The translations under genes and the position numbers were made by a program. From Clostridia bacterium (GTDB lineage Bacteria; Bacillota; Clostridia; Christensenellales; UBA1242), in the NCBI GenBank assembly GCA_017399515.1, contig JAFQBZ010000176.1, positions 1 through 19,732 on the forward strand: DNA of 19,732 nucleotides, written 5' to 3'. Below the pieces are notes generated by a model that searched no databases, had not been told where the DNA came from, and was given only the letters and a program-made list of their open reading frames with translations. Each line of letters begins with the position of its first letter. Position 1 is the first letter of the stretch. Below, piece after piece: positions 8,616-15,125 of the stretch.

Positions 8616-8643
8616 AAAAAAAGACGCTTACATTAAGCGTCTT
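8616..8643 (-). terminator. Intrinsic terminator of the SHOCT membrane protein gene
   Basis: A 10-bp stem (8621-8630 with 8634-8643, 3-base loop) is followed on the minus strand by seven T. It lies 5 bases after the stop of the upstream gene and closes the asd-side transcript before spoIIE. Confidence 0.85.
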
Positions 8644-8647
8644 AAAC

Positions 8648-9544
8648 TTACATATCTTTCAAAATTTCTTCGCGTTTTTTGTCATACTCTTCTTGTGTAA
8701 TTAAATTCTTATCAAGCATATTTTTAAGACTTTCAAGTTTTTCTTCTGGACTTTGAACAACTGGTTGAACCTCTTCGGTTTTTTGATCTTTACTTCTTTT
8801 TTGTCCATCAATATCATAGTTATCTTGAACTGCCAAAGTAAATCGTTTTGCTTCTTGCTTTTTCATGATAGCACTTGAAATTGCCATGTAAAGAATTGAA
8901 ATAACAAACATAACAACCATAAACTTATTTCCAAGAATCTTTGCTTTGCTAGACAACGCCATACCCTTGCTTGTGATTGACAAGCAACCCAAGAAGAATG
9001 TGATGTAAAAATCAAAGAACAAATTGCTTAAATAAGTGATTGCTTGGAACACAATCATTTTCTTTCTATATCTAATCACTGTTTCAGCAACAAGTGAAGC
9101 CATTAAAAATTGCATTGAAATAATAAGTGTGGCTTTCACAAAGTTAAGTGGAGTAACTAAACTTTTAGCATCAAAACCGTCAACTTTTGATTTGTTATAA
9201 ATGCCAATAAACATATAAACACAAACAAGCCACAAAACAGCACAAGCAATAATTAACGACATAAACACAAGTGAAATTTTTTTGTTTTCACCCTTTCCAA
9301 ATCTTCTCACCCAAGGAAGAAGCAAGAAACAAGCGATTGAAAGTACTGCTATTGTTGCCACTACTCCAAAAATAAATGAGTTCATTTCGAAAATTTTAAA
9401 TATTCCCAAAACCAAAATCGCAACCGAAACAAAAACACCAATTATTGCAATGTTAGAAACGAGTTTGTATAAACGGTTATCTTCATCACCATTTTGAATA
9501 TCTTTTTCCTGTTTTTTTCTAAAAAATTTTGTTAAAGCACTCAT
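8648..9544 (-). CDS. Multi-pass membrane protein with C-terminal SHOCT motif
   Basis: 298 aa with about six hydrophobic helices between residues 28 and 230, then a charged linker and a C-terminal SHOCT-like motif (EEKLESLKNMLDKNLITQEE, near residues 267-286, continuing to the end). SHOCT is a short helical module found at protein ends and thought to promote self-association. No catalytic motif is seen and the function is unknown. The start is ATG 9544, preceded by a strong AGGAGG with 7-base spacing; an upstream in-frame start seven codons earlier has no such site. Its own promoter (9570-9599) and terminator (8616-8643) suggest a single-gene unit, with possible read-through from asd 79 bp upstream. 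Confidence 0.8.
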   Translation of the reverse strand: MSALTKFFRKKQEKDIQNGDEDNRLYKLVSNIAIIGVFVSVAILVLGIFKIFEMNSFIFGVVATIAVLSIACFLLLPWVRRFGKGENKKISLVFMSLIIACAVLWLVCVYMFIGIYNKSKVDGFDAKSLVTPLNFVKATLIISMQFLMASLVAETVIRYRKKMIVFQAITYLSNLFFDFYITFFLGCLSITSKGMALSSKAKILGNKFMVVMFVISILYMAISSAIMKKQEAKRFTLAVQDNYDIDGQKRSKDQKTEEVQPVVQSPEEKLESLKNMLDKNLITQEEYDKKREEILKDM

Positions 9545-9569
9545 AAAAATACCTCCTATATACAAACTT

Positions 9570-9599
9570 ATTTTAACACTATTTGTTAATATTTATCAA
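9570..9599 (-). promoter_or_regulatory. Candidate sigma-A promoter of the SHOCT membrane protein
   Basis: TTGATA (9594-9599) and TAAAAT (9570-9575) lie 18 bases apart on the minus strand, in the gap after asd. Confidence 0.5.
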
Positions 9600-9623
9600 A
9601 TAAATTTAATAACATATTATCTT

Positions 9624-10568
9624 TTATATGAGTTTTTTCATAATTTTAACAGCATTATATGCAGCCCCTCTTCGAAGATTGTCAGCCATCACAAAAAACT
9701 CAAGTTCATTTTTATTTTTCTGCCTTAGCCTGCAAACATAAGTAACATTCGTTTCACGAACATCTTTTAAATAAACCACATCATTTAAAACCTTAATGTG
9801 CTCACAATCTAAAACGGCAAGTGCGTCAATCACGCTAACATTATTTTTAAACTTAACATAAACACTTTCTGCGTGCCCCACCGAAGTTGGAACACGAACA
9901 GCGGTTGCTGAAATATCAATGGTTTTTCCTAAAATTTTTGAAAGTTCAAACATAATCTTATTTTCTTCTTCGGCGTAGTCATTTTCTTGAATTTCACCGA
10001 TTTTTGCAATTATTTCATCATTAATTCCACATTTAAACACATTTTTTGCGTTATTTTTTAAATCTAAAAACGCACGCCTTCCTGCTCCACTAACCGATTG
10101 ATAAGTGCTGACAACCACCTTTTCAATTTCCCCAAGAAGCATAAGTTTATGCATAACCACTGCAAGTTGAATTGTTGAACAGTTTGGGTTTGAAATAAGT
10201 TTTGTATGATTTGAAATATTTTCAAAATTAATTTCTGGAACAACAAGCGGAATCGTTTTTTCTTTTCTAAATGCACTCGTGTTATCAATAACAACAGCAC
10301 CCATATCAGCAAATCTTTTTGCCCACATTAAACTCACTTTGCTGCCTGCAGAAAAAAACACAAAGTCGAACTTTTGACTGAGCGCATTTTCATCAAGTTC
10401 TAAAAGTCTAAACCTTCTGCCTTCAAATAAAAATTCCTTTCCTGCAGACCTTGAAGACACAAACAAACTTATGTCATAACCCCAAAATAAATTCTCTTCT
10501 AAAAGCACTTTTAAAATGGTGTTTCCAACAAGCCCTGTTGCACCAATTATTGCAATTTTATTTTTCAT
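9624..10568 (-). CDS. asd: Aspartate-semialdehyde dehydrogenase
   Basis: It reduces L-aspartyl-4-phosphate to aspartate semialdehyde with NADPH, the branch-point precursor of lysine, diaminopimelate for cell wall, threonine and methionine. The nucleotide-binding GATGLVG is at residues 9-15, the catalytic Cys130 lies in SNPNCSTIQ, followed by STYQSVSGAGRRA. RVPTSVGHAESV supplies the substrate-binding Arg225 and the active-site His232, and the C-terminus DNLRRGAAYNAV is typical. At 314 aa it is somewhat shorter than the usual 330-370, mainly through a trimmed stretch around residues 175-205. ATG is preceded by GGGAGG at good spacing. It is divergent from aspartate kinase, the preceding enzyme of the pathway, across 75 bp in which no riboswitch-sized leader fits. 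Confidence 0.93.
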   Translation of the reverse strand: MKNKIAIIGATGLVGNTILKVLLEENLFWGYDISLFVSSRSAGKEFLFEGRRFRLLELDENALSQKFDFVFFSAGSKVSLMWAKRFADMGAVVIDNTSAFRKEKTIPLVVPEINFENISNHTKLISNPNCSTIQLAVVMHKLMLLGEIEKVVVSTYQSVSGAGRRAFLDLKNNAKNVFKCGINDEIIAKIGEIQENDYAEEENKIMFELSKILGKTIDISATAVRVPTSVGHAESVYVKFKNNVSVIDALAVLDCEHIKVLNDVVYLKDVRETNVTYVCRLRQKNKNELEFFVMADNLRRGAAYNAVKIMKKLI

Positions 10569-10643
10569 TAAAACCTCCCATATATTTTATTCAAAAACAA
10601 AACAATCTATCACTTAAAACTTTTTTCAAGAATAAAATAAAAT

Positions 10644-11600
10644 ATGAGAATTTTAAAGTTTGGCGGAAAGAGTTTATCTTCTGCAGAAAAAACGCAAAAT
10701 ATATGCAAAAATATAAAGAAAATATATAAAAAAGATAAAAATATTGTTATTGTGGTCAGTGCAATAGGAAATTCAACAGATAATCTTTTGTCACTTGCTG
10801 AAAAATACGCAGCCAAAAACACAGCAAAAAATGAACTCGCAAAACTGCTTTCAACCGGAGAACTTGTTTCAAGTTCACTCTTTTCAATGATGCTCAATAA
10901 TATGGGAGTGCCTGCAAAAAGTTTCTCTGCTTATGAACTTGAAATTAAAACTTTTGGCGACCCACTAGATAGCAGAATTGCATATATAAACAAATCAAAA
11001 TTAACTGAATGTTTTAATTCTGGCACTGTTGCAGTTGTTGCTGGTTTTCAAGGCGTGAACAATAATAACGAAATCACCACACTTGGGCGTGGCGGTTCAG
11101 ACACCACCGCGGCTGCACTTGGCGTGGTTTTAAATTCACCCATTGAAATTTATTCAGATTTTAATGGTGTTTTTTCTGGTGACCCAAGAATTTTAAAATT
11201 CAAAAAAATAAAAAAGGTCAGTTATGACCTAATGATAAAAATGGCAAAAGCCGGCGCAAAAGTTTTAGACCACCGCGCTGTAACTCTTGCAAAAACTTAT
11301 GACACAAAAATAATTTCAAAGTCGTCAAGCGGTTTTAACCTTAGTGGCACTGAAATTTCAAACATTGAAAATGATTTCATCTCAATCAGCGAAATTTCAC
11401 AACTTTCAAAAATAACCCTTAACTTTTCAAATAATAATAAACTTGATTTTATTGTTAAAAATGTATTATTTTGTTTGAACGATGTTAAATTTTACAATTT
11501 AAGCATAAATAATGATGAAATTAGTTTCTTTATTGAAACCTCAAAAAAATTAAATGTGATAAATGAAATATCAAAAAAATTAAATATTTTATCAAAATAA
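10644..11600 (+). CDS. lysC: Aspartate kinase, short form
   Basis: It phosphorylates L-aspartate with ATP to aspartyl-4-phosphate, the first step towards lysine, threonine and methionine. The amino-acid-kinase fold is clear: N-terminal KFGGKSL (5-11), STGE (70-73), TLGRGGSDTTAAALG (146-160), YSDFNGVFSGDP (170-181) and GAKVLDHRAV (204-213). Length is 318 aa against about 400-450 for enzymes with two ACT domains; about 70 residues after the kinase domain leave room for only one ACT-like unit, so feedback control may be reduced or different. Two motif changes stand out: Lys9 where KFGGTS or KFGGSS is usual, and DHRAV instead of HPRAV. No Shine-Dalgarno precedes ATG, and an in-frame stop two codons upstream fixes the start. 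It pairs with the divergent asd. Confidence 0.88.
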   Translation: MRILKFGGKSLSSAEKTQNICKNIKKIYKKDKNIVIVVSAIGNSTDNLLSLAEKYAAKNTAKNELAKLLSTGELVSSSLFSMMLNNMGVPAKSFSAYELEIKTFGDPLDSRIAYINKSKLTECFNSGTVAVVAGFQGVNNNNEITTLGRGGSDTTAAALGVVLNSPIEIYSDFNGVFSGDPRILKFKKIKKVSYDLMIKMAKAGAKVLDHRAVTLAKTYDTKIISKSSSGFNLSGTEISNIENDFISISEISQLSKITLNFSNNNKLDFIVKNVLFCLNDVKFYNLSINNDEISFFIETSKKLNVINEISKKLNILSK

Positions 11601-11629
11601 AAAACCACCAAAATTGGTGGCTTTTTTTT
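11601..11629. terminator. Bidirectional terminator between lysC and the LTA-synthase-like gene
   Basis: The inverted repeat CCACCA ... TGGTGG (11605-11620) has A-rich sequence on one side and eight T on the other, serving both convergent genes. Confidence 0.85.
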
Positions 11630-11631
11630 CG

Positions 11632-13629
11632 TTATTTAAAAACATTATTTCGATAAACAAATTCAATCACTTCTTGTTTTTTGAAAAATTCATAAACATA
11701 ATTTTTGAACTCGTCAAGTGAGGTTTTTGGTTCATCATTGATTTGAACAATATCAATTAAATCTTCAGTGTAAAAATCTTCGTTGAATATTCCGTGTTTG
11801 AATGAAACAAAAACACTCTTTTTAATTTCACTTGGCTGAAAGATTGACCTTCCTTGAACAAGTGATGTGTTGTAACCCAAATCAAATAAATCACAAATGG
11901 TTGGGAACAAGTCATAAGTATTGCAATAAGTTGTGTCACTTCTTGCTGCAAGGTCGTCATTATAAATAATCATTGGAATGTTATTAACTTTAATGTCTGT
12001 GAAATCAGTAGTGTCTGCCCCACGAATCTTGCCATTCAAATCATTATAGAAACAATAATGGTCAGAAAATAAAACAAGTGTTGTGCTTTCTAAAATTCCC
12101 TTCTCTTCAAGTGTTTTGAAAATAAGAGCAATCAAAAGGTCTGTATCCATAAGTGCTTTTTTATAGTTTTTAAGTTCGTTTTGAGTTTTCTCGTCTGTTG
12201 GATAAACCAAACCTTGTTCTTTTAAATACTTCTTATAATTTTCTAAGTTTTTATTGTAACCGTCTTCATATTTATCAAATCTATGATTTTCGCCGTTATA
12301 TGGTCCATGTGTTGAAACGGTTGCTAAATAACTAAAGAATGATTCGCCTGTTGGAATAAACTTATCAAGCATTGAAGCAACATATTCACTATCAAGCACC
12401 CAATCTCCAAACTTTTCAGATTTTTCTTCCATTCCAGAATCTTCAATTCCGTAAACATGTTCAAAACCTAAAGCGGTGTAAATATCGTCACGGTTATAAT
12501 ATTCTTTTGAAAAAGCATGGAAATAATTAACATTTTGTGTGCCAGAGTTTTTAAACAAGTTTGGCAAACTGTAAGGCATTGTCAAACCTTCTTTTGCGTA
12601 ATATTGTTCAATTGATTTTCTTTCAGTGGTGTGTCCAGTTAAACTGATATATTCACTATTGTTTGTGTAATTCAAGCCATAGAATGAATCAAAACGATAT
12701 CCCCATTTAACGCTTTTATGTGCGTTTTCAGAATCAACCCCATAAGCAAGTTTGTAAAGGTTTGGAGTGTTATATGGGTCGATTGAAAATTCGTCAAAAC
12801 TTTCAAGCAAAATCATAATAAGATTGTTGCCTTTTGCATAATCAAAATCATTAGTGTCTTCAACAACAGTTTTTTCAAGTTCGGCTTTTTTTGCTGCAAC
12901 TTCTTCAGCAGACGCTTTTTTTGCCGATTCAACAAGGCAGGTTAAATCATGAAAATAAAAACCAAAAGTGCCCATTGTTCGAAGTGTGGCATTTTTAAAG
13001 TAGACACCATTTCCAAAACAATCGCCACCATCAGCGGCAAATGCATAGGCATTTTTTTGAACATTTCTTCTAACGGCTTCACCAATAAACACAAATGCTG
13101 AGCCAAGTGCTATAACTGAAAATGCACAGCCAAGCCAAAAACTCATTCGTTTTGTGAAATTAAAATCAAATCCATTTTTAAGTTTTCTGTTTAAAATAAG
13201 AGTTGTGGTTAAAAACGCTGCAAAAATTAAAATGTAAGCAAGAATGAGCCAAAAATTAATCATATCAGGAATCAAACTCGTTGCTGCATTTCCAGCACTA
13301 AGAATCAAGTTCCAATGAAAAACCAAGCCAGTGTTTCTAATGAGTGTGACATTCACAAGGTTTAATATAATTTGAACCCCAAGAAGCACTGCTTCAACAA
13401 TAATTTTCGCAAGGTTGTTAGGAATCAAAAATAAAAGCCCACACACAACAAACCAAAACGCAAAATCAAAAAGCATATTTTTTGGAAAAGGTCCAAAACC
13501 AAGACTCAAAAAGCCTATTATTTCTAAAATGAAAGAAACCACAAAATAACTTCCAATAAAAATCAATCCCTTGAGCAATGAGTTGTTTTGAGCACCTTTT
13601 TTATTATTTCGTTTTCTTTTAACTGCCAT
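11632..13629 (-). CDS. LTA synthase-type membrane sulfatase (phosphoglycerol transferase family)
   Basis: 665 aa with five N-terminal membrane helices (to about residue 190) and a large extracellular alkaline-phosphatase/sulfatase-fold domain. The LtaS-type pieces are visible: metal Glu276 in ILLESF, candidate nucleophile Thr322 in NYTNNSEYISLTG, KEYYNRDDIY (Arg380) where LtaS has FWNRD, His441 in STHGPY, and SDH at 522-524. LtaS transfers glycerol phosphate from phosphatidylglycerol to a lipid-anchored polymer. Related enzymes modify other glycolipids, so the exact acceptor is uncertain. The chosen ATG 13629 has GGAG six bases upstream; the longer frame begins with a TTG lying inside that ribosome site. 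A promoter whose -10 lies in an inverted repeat precedes it. Confidence 0.88.
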   Translation of the reverse strand: MAVKRKRNNKKGAQNNSLLKGLIFIGSYFVVSFILEIIGFLSLGFGPFPKNMLFDFAFWFVVCGLLFLIPNNLAKIIVEAVLLGVQIILNLVNVTLIRNTGLVFHWNLILSAGNAATSLIPDMINFWLILAYILIFAAFLTTTLILNRKLKNGFDFNFTKRMSFWLGCAFSVIALGSAFVFIGEAVRRNVQKNAYAFAADGGDCFGNGVYFKNATLRTMGTFGFYFHDLTCLVESAKKASAEEVAAKKAELEKTVVEDTNDFDYAKGNNLIMILLESFDEFSIDPYNTPNLYKLAYGVDSENAHKSVKWGYRFDSFYGLNYTNNSEYISLTGHTTERKSIEQYYAKEGLTMPYSLPNLFKNSGTQNVNYFHAFSKEYYNRDDIYTALGFEHVYGIEDSGMEEKSEKFGDWVLDSEYVASMLDKFIPTGESFFSYLATVSTHGPYNGENHRFDKYEDGYNKNLENYKKYLKEQGLVYPTDEKTQNELKNYKKALMDTDLLIALIFKTLEEKGILESTTLVLFSDHYCFYNDLNGKIRGADTTDFTDIKVNNIPMIIYNDDLAARSDTTYCNTYDLFPTICDLFDLGYNTSLVQGRSIFQPSEIKKSVFVSFKHGIFNEDFYTEDLIDIVQINDEPKTSLDEFKNYVYEFFKKQEVIEFVYRNNVFK

Positions 13630-13644
13630 TATAATCTCCAATTA

Positions 13645-13678
13645 CACTTATTCTATAATAAGTGAATTTATTTTTCAA
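13645..13678 (-). promoter_or_regulatory. Promoter with overlapping inverted repeat, LTA-synthase-like gene
   Basis: TTGAAA (13673-13678) and TAGAAT (13650-13655) are 17 bases apart on the minus strand. An 8-bp inverted repeat (CACTTATT 13645-13652, AATAAGTG 13657-13664) covers the -10 box, a position where a bound repressor would block transcription. Confidence 0.55.
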
Positions 13679-13691
13679 GACCTTCGCAAAT

Positions 13692-14375
13692 TTAATCAAT
13701 ATAATCTAATATTTTTTCGAAATTTGTTACATTTTTAAGCACACACGCCCACTTTTCAGCGTCATCTTCGTCGGCATCAACAGGGTTAACACAAATAGTT
13801 TTTGCACCAGCCCTGTAAGCAAATTTATCATTTTCACCATTACCAACAAAGCAAATTTCTTCAGGAAGCACCCCAAGTTCATTTATCACTTTTTCAATAA
13901 ATTTTGGCTTGCAGTCATAATCGAATTCAGTTGCCACCAAATGCGAAAGTGTGCCATCTTCGTTAAAATGCACTTCGTTTGCTGAAATTTCAGTGAAAAG
14001 TTCCGCAAGTTTTCCAAGTGTTTTTTTGATTGCGTAAACAAAGTTTCCACTAAGAACATAAAGTTTAACACCAGACTCGTGAAGTGTTTTTAAGGTCTTT
14101 TCAAGCCCTTTAATAAGTTTAATATTTTCAGTCACGCTGTCAAAAATGTCTTTTGTGAGCCCACCGTTTTTAAAATCTTCTTCATTAATTTTCACCCAGC
14201 CGGCATAATCAATCTTGAAATTTATAAAATCAACATAGTCTTGATAATACGCCGAGTTTCTGTCGGTTGCATAGCCTAAAACTTGATAGAGTGATTTAAA
14301 AATATTGTTATAATCACCAAAAGTAAGCGTTCCGTCATAATCAAAAATAACTGCTTTTGTCTTAAAATTTTTCAT
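13692..14375 (-). CDS. HAD-superfamily phosphatase, SerB-like
   Basis: 227-aa cytosolic hydrolase. Motif I is FDYDGT with Asp12 and Asp14, motif II is YVLSGN, the motif III lysine lies in DCKPKFIEKV, and motif IV is FVGNGENDKFA. The cap insert between motifs I and II is helical and of the size seen in phosphoserine-phosphatase-like HADs. Motif IV has Asn where GDGxND is common, so metal binding may rest on the later Asp. The substrate cannot be told from sequence. The ATG at 14375 follows AAGGAA with 6-base spacing; a longer frame to 14414 would start inside the -10 box. It sits 62 bp upstream of the LTA-synthase-like gene, each with its own promoter. Confidence 0.85.
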   Translation of the reverse strand: MKNFKTKAVIFDYDGTLTFGDYNNIFKSLYQVLGYATDRNSAYYQDYVDFINFKIDYAGWVKINEEDFKNGGLTKDIFDSVTENIKLIKGLEKTLKTLHESGVKLYVLSGNFVYAIKKTLGKLAELFTEISANEVHFNEDGTLSHLVATEFDYDCKPKFIEKVINELGVLPEEICFVGNGENDKFAYRAGAKTICVNPVDADEDDAEKWACVLKNVTNFEKILDYID

Positions 14376-14412
14376 TTGCTGTTCCTTTTTATTATATTTG
14401 TAAATCACACAC

Positions 14413-14421
14413 ATTATAGCA
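14413..14421 (-). promoter_or_regulatory. Extended -10 promoter of the HAD gene
   Basis: The minus strand reads TGCTATAAT, an extended -10 (TGnTATAAT), about 38 bases upstream of the ATG. No good -35 is seen, as is common for extended -10 promoters. Confidence 0.5.
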
Positions 14422-14488
14422 CATACGCCACAAAAACCAAACTCAAAAACTCAAGGCTTTAAAAAATTATCGAAATTGAGTATAATTA

Positions 14489-14517
14489 TTGACAAATAAC
14501 TAAAAATGTTATATTAT
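14489..14517 (+). promoter_or_regulatory. tRNA-Arg promoter
   Basis: TTGACA (14489-14494), 17-base spacer, TATTAT (14512-14517). The predicted start lies a few bases before the tRNA, leaving a very short leader. Confidence 0.75.
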
Positions 14518-14530
14518 ATTTGTTGTTAAT

Positions 14531-14607
14531 GCACCCGTAGCTCAGCTGGATAGAGTACTCGGCTACGAACCGAATGGTCGGGAGTTCGAATCTCTCCGGG
14601 TGCACCA
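14531..14607 (+). tRNA. tRNA-Arg(ACG)
   Basis: A full 77-nt cloverleaf with encoded CCA. The acceptor stem pairs GCACCCG with CGGGTGC, the anticodon loop CTACGAA gives ACG (A34 normally changed to inosine, reading CGU, CGC and CGA), and the T arm is GGGAG-TTCGAAT-CTCTC. The outermost anticodon-stem pair is a C27-A43 mismatch and the D stem has one G-T pair. It has its own promoter and a terminator hairpin. The last 24 bases are repeated downstream, which marks this gene as an integration target. Confidence 0.95.
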
Positions 14608-14611
14608 AATA

Positions 14612-14645
14612 AACGACTCACACTTGTTGTGGGTCGTTTTATTTT
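14612..14645 (+). terminator. tRNA-Arg terminator
   Basis: AACGACTCACA (14612-14622) pairs with TGTGGGTCGTT (14628-14638) with one G-T pair, followed by TTATTTT. Confidence 0.8.
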
Positions 14646-14884
14646 GCTCACGCAAGATTCGACTACTATCATTGTCAGGTATAAAAATTGATTAAATACG
14701 AATATTTAGTGTGATAAACGAAGAGCAGCAGATTGGTTTAGATTTTTGAGATAAAAGTCAGCAAACAGGTTCTTGATAGTGGTGTCACATCAATGGTTCT
14801 GGTTGATGTCTTTTAGCCAAAAAGATGAACTAAGATGCGTGATGATAGCAGCGGCGGTTCGGTAGAGAGCCGCAAGCAAAAATG
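14646..14884. other. Non-coding spacer between tRNA-Arg and its first partial copy
   Basis: No credible gene is seen in either strand; frames are broken by stops. The right end is richer in G+C than its surroundings (30 of 60 bases in 14821-14880 by hand count). Two hairpins can be drawn: ACATCAA with TTGATGT near 14788-14810, and GCGGTTC with GAGCCGC at 14853-14872. It looks like residue of an inserted element, or an uncharacterised RNA. Confidence 0.4.
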
Positions 14885-14908
14885 GTTCGAATCTCTCCGG
14901 GTGCACCA
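14885..14908 (+). repeat. Direct repeat of the tRNA-Arg 3' end (copy B, att-like)
   Basis: 24 bases identical to 14584-14607, from the T loop through CCA. The upstream bases do not rebuild a T stem, so this is not a second tRNA. Such exact duplication of a tRNA 3' end is what tyrosine-recombinase elements leave at their far end. No integrase is in view. Confidence 0.8.
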
Positions 14909-14914
14909 TAAATC

Positions 14915-14947
14915 AAAAAAGAAGTGGTTTTTCACTTCTTTTTTTAT
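14915..14947 (+). terminator. Terminator after copy B
   Basis: GAAGTG (14921-14926) pairs with CACTTC (14933-14938), extended by A-T pairs and followed by a long T run. It differs in sequence from the tRNA terminator. Confidence 0.75.
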
Positions 14948-15020
14948 CTTTGCACCCATCGAGAAAACAACATATGTGACGCTTCGTTTCACTCCCGCTA
15001 TTCCGTCGCTCTGCTCCTTA

Positions 15021-15065
15021 CGAATCTCTCCGGGTGCTTATACTCTTTAGAACACACCAAATAAA
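15021..15065 (+). repeat. Interrupted repeat of the tRNA-Arg 3' end and its flank (copy C)
   Basis: 15021-15037 repeats 17 bases of the tRNA 3' end (CGAATCTCTCCGGGTGC). After 17 other bases, 15055-15065 repeats CACCAAATAAA, the 11 bases that span the tRNA CCA end and its immediate flank (14603-14613). Copy C therefore looks like the original tRNA end plus flank, split by a short insertion. Confidence 0.65.
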
Positions 15066-15092
15066 AACACCTAAATTTTAGGTGCTTTTTAT
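15066..15092. terminator. Bidirectional terminator after copy C
   Basis: CACCTAAA (15068-15075) pairs with TTTAGGTG (15077-15084). T runs follow on the plus strand and, through the A run before it, on the minus strand, so it also ends the 437-aa gene. Confidence 0.75.
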
Positions 15093-15125
15093 TATCTAAA
15101 AATATATTTATCTTAATACTTTTGA

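Noticed and set aside
10569..10643. Lysine riboswitch or T-box between asd and lysC
   Set aside because: The 75-bp divergent gap is too short for either structure and shows no matching motif; control, if any, must be at the promoter or protein level.
14646..14908. Possible tmRNA: GATTCGAC near 14658 and a TTCGAATC...CCA end at 14908
   Set aside because: The acceptor ends pair at only five of seven positions, the T stem does not form, no alanine-rich tag ending in LAA or LAA-like codons is present, and the span is too short. The CCA end is explained by exact duplication of tRNA-Arg.
14835..15050. 71-codon plus-strand frame
   Set aside because: It runs through both tRNA tail copies and a terminator hairpin, has no ribosome site and no protein-like composition.
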